A program made the position numbers and the translations under genes. The notes under the pieces are model-generated. The model was not told the DNA's origin. It did not search any database and worked only from the letters and a program-made list of their open reading frames with translations. DNA of 64,000 nt from assembly GCA_017979445.1 (NCBI GenBank), contig CM030716.1, positions 15,953,443-16,017,442 on the forward strand. The letters are read 5' to 3'. Source of the stretch: Akebia trifoliata. Its lineage: Eukaryota; Streptophyta; Magnoliopsida; Ranunculales; Lardizabalaceae. This document shows, piece by piece, positions 56,001-64,000 of this stretch (its first letter is position 1; each line of letters starts with the position of its first letter).

Positions 56001-59000
56001 TTGTAGATGTCTTACATAAGATACAATCAAATGTATCTATTTAGGATCTTTGGATCAGTGTGTAGTAAGACATATATTTGATCTGTTTATGGCATGGACA
56101 TGAGGGATCATCATTTAATGAGACAAAAGGCTTATTACTTATGTTAACCTTCAACTTTGATCTCCTACCATCAAGGCCGTAAGGCAACTAACTCCAACTC
56201 TTCTACTGTTCAGAGATACAACATCCCCCCCCTCTCATATTCCACGCTTGTTTTCCAAAAGTAACTCATGAATTTGATGTCCCTATCAAATTCTATGGTC
56301 TTTGGCAATCCATGCAAACGAACAACCTATTCAAAATATATTTGGCAATATTAGAACAAGGTAGTAAGTGGAGTCTTGGGAAGCCCAATCCCGAAGTTCA
56401 TAGTAGTATCTCTCTATGGGGAGTGTGGCACTGGCAAATGAGTATGCAAACTCATATTCTGCTTTCTCTGTTTTGCTAGTTTACAAGTACAACATTGCCC
56501 AACAATTTTGAAACATTTTTTTTTTATAAGTAAATTTTTTGAATAAAGAAGGTATGGTTGCGAACCCCATTAATTAATTATAAATTTAACTTCATCTCAT
56601 TATTCTTGATTTTAATCATGTGTGTTTGCAACCATCCCAATTTTTATAGGTCTTGCTGATGTGATACAATCAAATGTATCTATTTAGGATCTTTGGATCA
56701 TCGTGTGATAAGACAAATATTTGATTTGTTTATGGCATGGATATGAGGGATCATCATTTAATGCGACAAAAGGCTTCTTACTCATGTTAACTCTTCAACT
56801 TTGATCTCCCCCCATCAAGACCGTAGGGCAACTAACTCCAACTTTTTTACTGTTTAGAGATACACCCTCCCCCCCCTACACACACACACGCCCACTAAAA
56901 GACAAAGAAGTTCAATGTATCTAAAAGAAGCAAAAAACTTTTAACATAATCTAGTTAAACTATTTTGTAGTTCTTTTAATTTTCCATTCAAGTTATAGTA
57001 TATGTATCCTTTTAATTTTTTTTTTAAAGTAGTCGATCCAATTTTTCCCCGAATATTACTGATCTTTAAAACCACAAGTAGACATGTCTTGCTTCATCTG
57101 CTTCCCCACCATGCTTCATTTTCATCTTCGAAGCATTTTTCCTTTCCAATATTTTTCTATTAACGAGATATCGAAGTAGTTTTGATGATTCAATGATGTT
57201 TTGTTTTAAGATGACAATTTAGTTTTCTATTTCTTAATTAATATAGACATGTGAAGCGACTTATCGTCACTTTTTAGTTGTTGTAGTTCCCTTGAAATAC
57301 ACAATTCATGATCCACTTACATGGTTGTGAAACTTTTGTACATTCAATTTAGAATTGAAACTATTTATGCAGGTATTGGAGGCTTACACTGGACCAAATG
57401 GTTTGCTTCAAGGCGGGCATCTCCTAAGGCCGTGGTTATCAATAGATTCATCTACAATTGATCCGCAGACCTCACGAAGGCTTTCTACTACTATTTCTAA
57501 ATGTGTTCTGAAAGAAAATAAAGGTTTTTTGAAGTGAAACAAAGTATTTATGGGGACCATTTGCATGATTGTGAGATGTTTTAGTAGTCATGTTGATAAT
57601 TCTTGATACATCATTTGATCACTAAGATTTTTTTGCTTTAGTTTATCTCATGAATTGATGGTCAAAAGTTCAACCTTTTGTCTTTGTTCATGTGCAAGGG
57701 TAATTGGAGCTTTTGCTATAATAGTGTTCACATTTTTTTTATTATTAAGCTAAATAGGTGTATTGTTATGATGTCAAATACTGTGCTAATAATAGTAGAA
57801 AGAACATACGAGTCTCCTAAAATCAAGAATGATGCTTTATTACTCTCTATAACTTTGGTGATACCACACACATGTTCCACCAACTCATTTGATCTAGGCA
57901 ATTTTATCTCTCGATAACCTATGGTTTACAAAAAACCAAAAATAAAATAAACTCAAGAGTCTAGACTGATTAGAGGATCATTCCTACTCATCCAATCCAG
58001 GGCTATGTGTGGTGTCCTAAAAACCAGAGTAATGTTATAGATCTTTACATCAAATTAGGTTGGAGAGATCTAGAAGATCTTTAAGAGGGTTTATTATTAT
58101 TTGTTTCTCCAATATTATATAAATTTAGTCACTAGGAAACATGCTAGCTGAATTTATGTAGACTATGCATGTAACTTGATTAGTTTAAATAATAGGAAGA
58201 AGATGATTTATCATAACCACAGTGATTTTTGGCACTGAATATAAATCACGAAGTAATGGGAAAAAATGAAAAAAGAATTAATAATTTATATGTCCAACTC
58301 TTGTATATACTTGTAAAGTCAACACATCAGCATTGCCTGAGCCTCATGCCTCAAGCCTTGACTAAGTGAGGTAGTAGCCTTTTATAAACAAGACGGGTCT
58401 TAAGCCTCGATGGTAGGAATCTATACCTCCCTTGGCAGGTCATGTTCTTTGAGGCTGGATTTCATAAACACTGTTGTACATATGTAAACAAGGTCTAGAG
58501 TAGTCCAAAGAACAAAAGCAGAAGATTAAATCCAAGTGTTCAACAACTGAGTTTTTTTTTCTTAGCATGATCCCAGCTGTCCATATGCCCTTCCCAAGTT
58601 TATTGAGTGGGGAGATCTCATCTGCAATCATTTATGGAAGCTGAGAGCAATGCTGTCTTCTTTCCTGTACTCCCAAGTTCATGAGTGAGGATACTTTGGA
58701 GTTTGAGTGAATTTATAAGAATCTAGGAGTAGAACATTTGGGTCTCAGCACAGGTAATGCATAGTGCATTGCAAGGAATTTGTAAATAGGTGAAATATGT
58801 AAAGCTAGTAAATTATGATTTGGGAGGAACATCTCTATATGTTGGGCATTATATGTAACAAGTTTATCCGGTTTTCATCTTGTTTGGCTATTCTGCATTT
58901 ATGCTAATCAGTTTTCATATCTGATTACAAGGTCAATGACATCATAGAACAACTCATGAAACGACAGTGAATAATTTCCTTTGTCAAGACAGGTCCACAA

Positions 59001-60718
59001 AAGTCTCATAGGCACAAATCTGGCCTTAGCATTGACAGTGGATTCCAAAGCTATTAAATTTAAAGAGTTGAAGCTTTAGGGATAGGTAAGTTTGTCAGTG
59101 TTAGTGTGTACACATTTTATTTGAAGTAAAAGTTACTAACATTTTCTTTTGTTTACAATTTCAAATTAATTATTGGGACTGTCCACCAAGAATTCCCAAG
59201 ATTTTACTTTTGACTATAGAATGTCACCTCCTTACGGGTATTTTTATGCTTAAAATCTGGAATTATTTGGTTGAGATTTAATTAGTGGTTGAAGAGGTCG
59301 ATGTTAGTAATTGGATGCTTAGTAATTGTCCCTTTTTAATTTTATTTCCTGTCTGAAATCATTGAGAAGATCTAAGCTGATGTTTGCATTATAGAGATAA
59401 TAAAAATTTAAATTTATTATTAAGTTGTTGTTGTCACCTATCCCAGTGGATGACTTAGGGAGCTTGTTTATACATTGAGATGTAAACCATATGAACCGAG
59501 ATTAAGGCTCCCAAGGAGCATTGTATCTTTCATTTTTATGCGTTCTCTTATTATATGTTGGACATGATTCTATTACCTGTTTTAGTGGAATCTTATATAT
59601 TATTTTTTTATGCATTCTATTATTTTAGTGGAATCTCATTATTTTGGAATGTTTTTGTTTATTTAATAATAAGTTGATCCAAAACTAGATACAATTATTT
59701 TAGTTCTAGCTTCTGAAAATTAATTAAGGATATTTAATATAGGTTATTGGGACACTCCTGTCATGTTAGATGCTCCTGTTTCTGGGGGTGTTCTTGGTGC
59801 AGAAGCTGGCAACCTCACTTTCATGGTATGGTCTTACAGTTTCTATTCTGTGATGAAAGACTGCATTTTCTTATTAGAGATATTGCTAGAGCTTCATTGT
59901 AGATATAATTACTTTTTTGCATCATCATTAGGAATTATACTGAACTATACTCTGAATAAGCAGTACACATTTTCCAGGAGTACTATTTATGCTTCTATTT
60001 ATTATATTCTTTTATTGAAAAGGATTGCTCGGATGCAAGGTTAGGTCTCACGGTCAGAACTAACCGACTATGGATTATATGTCACTTGATTTTTTGCACT
60101 TTGACCCTTTCTTTTTGTTTTAACCAAAGCTCCTTTGAATGACAGTTTTTCCAAACAAGTTGAAGTTTTGTTGGACTGGACTGAGGAATAAATAATTCTG
60201 CATCCAAAGGACCCCTCGGAGTTTTATCTGACATAAACTTGAGTCCATCATCCTACAATATTACCTTCTCCCATGATTGGATTCTTCTATTTGGTTGGGT
60301 GTCGTGTGTGATATGACCTTTGCCAAAAGTCATCAATTGAAATTCCTAACAGGCTGATATGTTGACTTCCCCTCTAGTGGATACCATACTTTGTTCAAGG
60401 CTCGAGCATCCAAATAGTTTTCTCCTTCATGCAACTATGAAATTTTTTTTTGAATTGAAGTCTATGGCGCTTTGGACAGTTTTCACAGATTGAACCTTCT
60501 AAATTGATTCATGTTTTCGCATGTAGTAGGAATGAAGGGACACATTTTGTGTCCATCAATCACAAAAGTCAATCCCTTATTGTACATGCAAACTTACGAG
60601 CTGCAGGTGTCATGTCATTCAGGTTGGAGGCTTAGAGGAAGTCTATTTGGCTGCAAGACCTTTATTTCTTTCTATGGGAAAACACACAATCTATTGTGGT
60701 GGACCTGGAAATGGCACT
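46931..60718 (+). CDS. HIBADH: 3-hydroxyisobutyrate dehydrogenase, mitochondrial (six exons; 3' end outside window)
   Basis: NAD-dependent oxidation of 3-hydroxyisobutyrate to methylmalonate semialdehyde in mitochondrial valine catabolism. Six exons join in frame to 221 codons: 46931-47059, 47169-47257, 48038-48152, 57373-57523, 59743-59825, 60623-60718. Residues 1-43 are rich in R and S and almost free of acids, like a mitochondrial presequence. [13 protein letters not shown] (from residue 45) is the NAD-binding G-x-G-x-x-G fold. [21 protein letters not shown] and DAPVSGG are family hallmarks; DAPVSGG is in the substrate site. The protein is usually about 340-350 residues, so roughly 120, including the catalytic lysine in a G-x-x-G-x-G-x-x-x-K motif, must be encoded beyond 64000. 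Homologous plant HIBADH-like or glyoxylate-reductase-type beta-HADs are less likely given these motifs. Introns 3 and 6 are swollen by transposons. No frame damage is seen. Confidence 0.85.
47169..47257 (+). CDS. HIBADH: HIBADH exon 2 (NAD-binding loop)
   Basis: Begins after TGAAACAG and encodes [18 protein letters not shown] and AGYAVSIHD. It ends at GACAA|GTAACG in phase 2, completed as lysine by the first base of exon 3. Confidence 0.9.
48038..48152 (+). CDS. HIBADH: HIBADH exon 3
   Basis: Begins after TTTTTTCAG, encodes NYNAMKKFL...[22 protein letters not shown], and ends at AAT|GTGAGT in phase 0. It is followed by the 9.2 kb intron 3. Confidence 0.9.
49603..50034. repeat. Tandem duplication, unit 1 (left piece)
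   Basis: Sequence from TCATATTCCACGC is repeated from 56234. Unit 1 is split by the CRM-clade element and continues at 56025-56233, about 641 bp in total. Confidence 0.85.
50030..50034. other. Target site duplication, left (GATAC)
   Basis: GATAC at 50030-50034 equals GATAC at 56020-56024, flanking the CRM-clade element. Confidence 0.9.
50035..50546 (-). mobile_element. 3' LTR of the CRM-clade element
   Basis: Runs from TGACGTAGTGGAAGC to GATGTCCTGCATCA in plus orientation (TG...CA). It matches 55502-56019 with few differences. Contains short CCTATTAGAAGTAGAAATAGAAAT repeats at 50450-50515. Confidence 0.9.
50519..52251 (-). pseudogene. RNase H and integrase of the CRM-clade element
   Basis: RNase [31 protein letters not shown] near 52220-52130 and [13 protein letters not shown] near 52030-51990, ending ADALSHS-like. 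Integrase: zinc finger [14 protein letters not shown]...[12 protein letters not shown] (51645-51495); core with a VDRF-K-VHF-like motif (about 51380-51350); then [18 protein letters not shown] at 51180-51115 with the catalytic glutamate; and a C-terminal region ending [20 protein letters not shown] (50675-50605). Frameshifts near 51770-51370 and 51200-51310, so it is not functional. The stop codon lies within the 3' LTR. Confidence 0.85.
50547..50563 (-). other. Polypurine tract of the CRM-clade element
   Basis: The minus strand reads AAAGAAAGGGAGCC immediately before the 3' LTR. It lies inside the coding frame (as FLKEREPD). Confidence 0.7.
52252..53652 (-). pseudogene. Protease end and reverse transcriptase of the CRM-clade element
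   Basis: An open frame of 412 codons (53652-52414), the longest in the window. After the protease end ([20 protein letters not shown]...) the RT reads [23 protein letters not shown] (about 53000-52930), [13 protein letters not shown] (about 52850-52810), [15 protein letters not shown] (about 52765-52720) and the catalytic [12 protein letters not shown] (about 52665-52630). In the first catalytic motif the aspartate is kept (FDLKSG). A frame change near 52413 leads into the RNase H connection ([19 protein letters not shown]). Confidence 0.9.
53653..55466 (-). pseudogene. gag and protease start of the CRM-clade element
   Basis: Starts at the ATG at 55466 ([13 protein letters not shown]) but hits a stop after 13 codons. 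The capsid region at 54800-54470 reads [28 protein letters not shown], then [21 protein letters not shown], typical gypsy gag. The CCHC knuckle [14 protein letters not shown] is at about 53965-53925. The protease active site LIIDSGS is at 53694-53674, just before a stop. The middle is a proline/histidine-rich spacer with an internal repeat ([24 protein letters not shown] units, 54110-53990). Confidence 0.85.
55488..55499 (-). other. Primer binding site of the CRM-clade element (initiator Met type)
   Basis: The minus strand reads TGATATCAGAGC, one base different from the common plant primer site TGGTATCAGAGC, two bases inside the 5' LTR. Confidence 0.85.
55502..56019 (-). mobile_element. 5' LTR of the CRM-clade element
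   Basis: From TGACGTAGCGGAAGC to GATGTCTTACATAA in plus orientation. The outer terminal base has mutated (TT instead of TG on the minus strand), but the adjoining GATAC duplication fixes the boundary. Confidence 0.85.
56025..56680 (-). pseudogene. Continuation of the old gypsy fragment and its duplicate
   Basis: The sequence interrupted at 50034 resumes at 56025. From 56234 the segment already seen at 49603 is repeated, including the integrase-like stretch around 56245-56345. No open frame. Confidence 0.6.
56234..56875. repeat. Tandem duplication, unit 2
   Basis: About 641 bp, from TCATATTCCACGC to a C-rich run matching the one at 56225-56233. It contains the uninterrupted equivalent of the CRM target (GCTGATGTGATACAATCAAATG at about 56652), which confirms the insertion point. 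Confidence 0.85.
57373..57523 (+). CDS. HIBADH: HIBADH exon 4
   Basis: Begins after TTTATGCAG and encodes [15 protein letters not shown] and [14 protein letters not shown]. It ends at AAAG|GTTTTT in phase 1. Confidence 0.9.
57524..59742 (+). other. HIBADH intron 4 (2.2 kb)
   Basis: No transposon ends or coding sequence recognised. A short duplicated phrase (ATTTTAGTGGAATCT) occurs at 59580-59640. Confidence 0.7.
59743..59825 (+). CDS. HIBADH: HIBADH exon 5 (substrate-binding motif)
   Basis: Begins after TTTAATATAG. It encodes [20 protein letters not shown] and AGNLTFM, ending at ATG|GTATGG in phase 0. DAPVSGG is the most recognisable family signature in the window. Confidence 0.95.
60623..60718 (+). 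CDS. HIBADH: HIBADH exon 6
   Basis: Begins after TCATTCAG. It encodes [20 protein letters not shown] and [12 protein letters not shown], ending at ACT|GTAAGT in phase 0. The next expected exon (A-A-K-x-x-N-N catalytic lysine segment) was not found before 64000. Confidence 0.95.
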
Positions 60719-60948
60719 GTAAGTTCTCTCAAAATATTCATTTTGTTTACTTATTTGGAAACTTATATTTTCTGTTTGCAATAATATGTGCAAAGTTTAA
60801 AATCTCATTTTGATGCAATGTTTCGGTCTGGAGAAAAATTGAAATGGTTTTGACTGGAACATTCTTGAAACCTTCAATGTTTTTAAGTGATTTTTTCCAA
60901 TCTTGTCCAAAAAGGGAATATTCCATTGGAACATTCTAAAACGGTATG

Positions 60949-61249
60949 AAACTTTTTTGATAAGTAAAGATAAAAAATTCATTGATCACCGCGGTCGAAA
61001 TAACCGTAGAGGAAAACATAATCAAAATACCCAATTACGAGCTAACTTGTCGATTGCAATGTTACAAACTGGTCCCATCTATACAAAAAAACTTAAAAGA
61101 AACACCTTTAAAATGTTAGAAGACCTTAAACCAAAAGGTTAGAATGCCCAAAATAGAAATGATGATGTTCTTTATAGGCTTCTTTTTGGTCTGAAAAATT
61201 CTGGCATTTCCTTCCCTTCCAAATGCCCCCAACAAATTGCAATAGGCAT
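60949..61249 (-). mobile_element. 5'-truncated LINE 3' end
   Basis: A short T run at about 60953 followed by GATAAGTAAAGATAAAAAATT is the reverse complement of a common plant L1 3' end with poly(A). At 61249-61190 the minus strand reads an IWKGRK-like peptide, the counterpart of the W-x-E-R-N motif near the end of L1 proteins. Its upstream end is cut where an LTR terminus begins. Confidence 0.55.
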
Positions 61250-62323
61250 GTCACGCCTCAAAATCATTTTGTTTTGATAAGTTGTCACGCCTCAAAATCT
61301 TAACATGCATCCCCATGATTAAGTGTTAGAATCTCGAGGTGTGAGATGTTTCCCATACAATGATAAATGCATATAATACAACAAGTTTTTACAATGACAA
61401 AATATATTGAAACAGTTGCATAATCAAATGCAATTCATAAATAAAAGCAATAGTTCTATCTTAAAAGTCCCTTTATTTGTATACAACAAAAAGAAATATT
61501 GGCACATTCTGCCCAATATATACTAACTTGCTTTCTCCTTATAAACCGATCTACTCTATTTATTGATGATCATAACACACAAACCTACTGATTCGGAAAC
61601 TGCAACAATCATAAATTTGATCAATGATCACTGAAACTTCTTGAAATTGAGGTAGACGTAGAATTTCCATTTAAGAAAACTCATTCTACTTAGATTAGGG
61701 AATCTCCACCATTCATTTTAAATTAAAGGAGTGAGTGCTCACTTAAATCCACTTTTGTTTGGAATCATTTTGAGAGAAAATTGGCGACTTTAGGCATGGT
61801 CAAACTGAGAAACTGGATAAAGATGTTCAGTTGAAGGACGGGGAAGGTGTTAAGGCAATCTGTCTGACCGACTAATAGGTAATTACCTAGAACTTGGCCA
61901 TTATGAGGATTTTAGGCTTAAATTGAAATGAAACTTGAGAATAAATTTAATATCCCAAGTGGGAGATTCAAAGATTTAAGACTATTGGTTAGACTATCTC
62001 AATGGCTTTGAGAGGCCTTAGCCTAAGTCTAAGTCATTTGATACATTTATGATGGGATGATGATGCATGAGAATGCCAATGTCAAAGTGAAAATTAAAAT
62101 CCAAGTATGTGTGGAGATGATGTAAAGATGATTTTAAGATATTTCTCATTTGATGTAAAGTATGGTGGAATTAGGCATTTAGATTAAGGATAGATCCATG
62201 GAAGGGATTATCTGTACTCCCTTTTCTTATTTGATGAGGTATTCTAAATGTGATAATGGGAGTGTCCCATGATTGGGAAATTGATTTTGCTTGGAATTTT
62301 AGGGTCATCCCATGAGAGAGCCC
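61250..62323 (-). mobile_element. LTR fragment related to the 3.2 kb solo LTR (minus strand)
   Basis: TGTCACGCCTCAAAATCTTAA and AGAATCTCGAGGTGTGAGAT (61283-61350) match the inverted end of the LTR at 33261-36433 (TGTCACACCCC...AGAATCTCGAGGTGTGAGGT). The terminal GTCACGCCTCAAAATC is present twice, at 61250 and 61284. A GGAGTGAGTGCTCACTT palindrome lies near 61730. The right end was not found, so the extent is a guess. No coding sequence. Confidence 0.5.
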
Positions 62324-62324
62324 C

Positions 62325-64000
62325 TTTTTTTAATTCCTTACATTCTAGTGCCTACAAGTATGATGTGATATGGAGAGCATGAGTACAATGTATCCCAAAG
62401 GAGGAAGTGACAGTGTTGACAAGGATTTTAATAGGGTGAACCTCATTGATTCCAATTTGCACCAAAAATACAAAAAACCTAAAACCATCAAAATCATCTT
62501 GTGCAACAAATTCTCCACCCCATTCTCCCATTTCTCTCCTTCCAAATGCTCCAGTTGATAGCAAAAGGAAGTAAGGCCTAAAGGCTTCTTTTCCTTCTAG
62601 TGAATAGATTAAATTCCCAAGTGGAGAACAAAGTCTTTGTGGAAGTAGGGAGGACCCAACAAATATTGAACAAACCCAAAAATGAGACCAAATTTTGGAA
62701 GCAAAGGAACCGTGTAAAAGCAAGTGATCCACAAACGCCCCACTTTTCATGCACAAAGGATAAAAATTAAGGGTAATGAAGCATCTTGAAATAAGTTGAT
62801 CTAAGGTTAAAATTTTATTGGAAGTCGCTAACCAAGTAAAGAATGAAGTTTTTGACGGAATTTTAGAACCCCAAATGAAACTAAAGAATGTGTTTCTTGA
62901 GTGGTCCGGAAAGAGCTTACTAAGAACCTTCTCTCATTGTTATTGGTCCATTCCCAAGTCACTCCCTGAATTGCACAAAGGTCGGCTATCTCCTTAATTT
63001 CCCAATCGTTAATAGACCTTCCAAGACCTAGATCCCAAGAGGTACCGCTACTAGAGTGGTTCACGACAACCGAGATGGGCTTTTCCTTTTTAGAGGAAAG
63101 CTCGTAAATCAAGGGAAATTACTGAGATAAGGCCGTCTCACCGCACCAAATGGCCTTCCAGAAACGAACGCAATCTCCTTTTCCAACTGTGAAGATAATC
63201 CACTTACGAAACTTTTGGTACCCTTTTGTGATTCCTTTCCACACACCACAAGCTAATGTTGTTTTCACATCCCCATCCACCCTAACATCTTCTCCCCAAA
63301 CTTAGCCTGAATGACTTCCTTCCACAAACTAAACTTCTTATCCCCAAACCTCCAAAGCCACTTACCAAGCAGAGCTTTGTTGGAAATCTTGAAACCCTTA
63401 ATTCCCAAACCTCCTATTTTTTTAGGAGCACACACCATTTTCCAATTGACTAGGTGATACTTCTTTTTCCCCTGTTTATTATTCCATGGAAACTCCCTAA
63501 CCATTCTTTCTAACTTTGTCTCCACACTTTTTGGAAAAGAAAATAAAGACAAATGGTACACCGAAAAACTTTCCAAAATACTCCTTATGAGAGTTAACTT
63601 TCCTCCTTTGACAGATATTTTACTTTCTAAGAAGTCAATCTTTTCGCCATTCTTTCAAGGACCAGTGCCCATATTGTCTTGATTCTATAAGCAACACACC
63701 TAAAAGAAGACCTAAGTAGGAAGAAGGAAAGGACTCCACTTGACGCCTAAACATTGCTACCCACCTATGGATCTACGGGACTAAACCCACCCCCAAAAGT
63801 TTTTTTTTCCTAAAGTCGACTCGAAGTCTTGACATCATTTCAAAACAGAAAAGAATACCCCTCAAGAGCCGCATTTGGTCGGTCGAGGCCCTTAAGAAAA
63901 CGATAGTATCGTTTGCAAACTGGTGATGGGTAACCTTAGGATCCCCTTCAAAAATCCCAAAATCGTCTAACTCCCCCAACAATGTTACCCTCTTAAACAA
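62325..64000 (-). mobile_element. L1-type LINE, RT end and C-terminal region, decayed
   Basis: The minus strand starts in RT with HHQFANDTIVFLRAS (about 63930-63890), where the usual catalytic A-D-D reads A-N-D. KKIGGLGIKGFKISNKALLGKWLWRFGDKK (63425-63335) is the typical L1 RT tail. It is followed by a zinc-binding region with MKSGAFVDHLLLHGSFASKIWS (62750-62690), the first cysteine being at 62754-62752. A T run at about 62324-62331 may be the inverted poly(A). Stops and frameshifts throughout. It continues beyond the window edge and lies antisense within the last visible HIBADH intron. Confidence 0.8.

Larger units (their letters stand above)
50035..56019 (-). mobile_element. CRM-clade Ty3/gypsy element, complete-ended but decayed (6.0 kb)
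   Basis: Two ~0.5 kb LTRs, an initiator-Met-type primer site, a polypurine tract and a perfect 5-bp target duplication define it. On the minus strand it reads gag, protease, RT, RNase H, integrase. RT/RNase H/integrase motifs ([43 protein letters not shown]) resemble the CRM (centromeric retrotransposon) clade. The reading frame runs through the polypurine tract into the 3' LTR, another CRM habit. Stops and frameshifts in every domain make it inactive. It sits in a gene intron, not in an evident centromeric context. Confidence 0.85.
48153..57372 (+). other. HIBADH intron 3 (9.2 kb), transposon-filled
   Basis: GT at 48153 and AG at 57371-57372. 48153-49068 shows no gene or clear element. The rest is an old gypsy fragment (49069-50034, resuming at 56025), its partial tandem duplicate, and a CRM-clade element. 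56876-57372 shows nothing recognisable. All inserted elements read antisense to the gene. Confidence 0.8.

Noticed and set aside
50035..56019. Centromeric location inferred from a CRM-clade element
   Set aside because: It lies in an intron of an intact-looking gene, and no satellite arrays flank it.
61300..64000. Missing 3' exons of HIBADH
   Set aside because: No sequence encoding the expected A-A-K-x-x-N-N or C-terminal motifs on the plus strand; the region is LTR fragment and antisense LINE.

Overview
The window looks like nuclear DNA of a flowering plant, probably a dicot; I cannot name the species. Evidence: AT-rich sequence, one spliced gene with GT-AG introns, and dense nested plant-type retrotransposons (Tat/Ogre-like, Athila-like and CRM-clade Ty3/gypsy elements, L1-type LINEs, hAT-like MITEs). 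No bacterial-style operon, CRISPR array, rRNA or tRNA gene was seen. Nearly every long reading frame outside the one host gene belongs to a decayed transposon.

Layout. 1-2508: tail of a non-autonomous Tat/Ogre-type element followed by a diverged LTR-like block. 2515-6448: decayed Athila-like remnant (RNase H end, integrase, extra downstream ORF, polypurine tract). 6449-20986: plus-strand Tat/Ogre-type element with 5' LTR, tRNA-Arg-type primer site, 3.7 kb leader, ORF1 (split by a solo LTR of the same family at 12151-13848), gag, protease, reverse transcriptase, two RNase H domains and integrase; it is cut off inside integrase. 20987-31729: second element of the same family, in the opposite orientation, with two nearly identical LTRs, a primer site, a polypurine tract and a 1.7 kb tandem array in its 3' untranslated region. 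It has lost most of gag-pol, and the RT-to-integrase deletion has the same junction as the remnant at the window start. 31730-46592: a clean 3.2 kb solo LTR, another solo Tat-family LTR, a decayed unassigned minus-strand coding region and two hAT-like MITEs.

46931-60718 and beyond: the only recognisable host gene, mitochondrial 3-hydroxyisobutyrate dehydrogenase (valine catabolism), on the plus strand. Six exons (221 codons) are in the window; the 3' exons carrying the catalytic lysine lie past position 64000. Intron 3 is 9.2 kb and holds an old gypsy fragment, a tandem duplication of it, and a complete but decayed CRM-clade element (50035-56019) with a perfect 5-bp target duplication. The last intron holds LINE pieces and an LTR fragment.

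The most interesting signals are structural: an LTR hairpin with a conserved 13-nt loop and a replaced stem, two 3'UTR tandem arrays whose units keep inverted repeats while their sequence diverges, and a shared deletion junction pointing to a non-autonomous Tat/Ogre lineage. All coordinates and alignments were read by eye.
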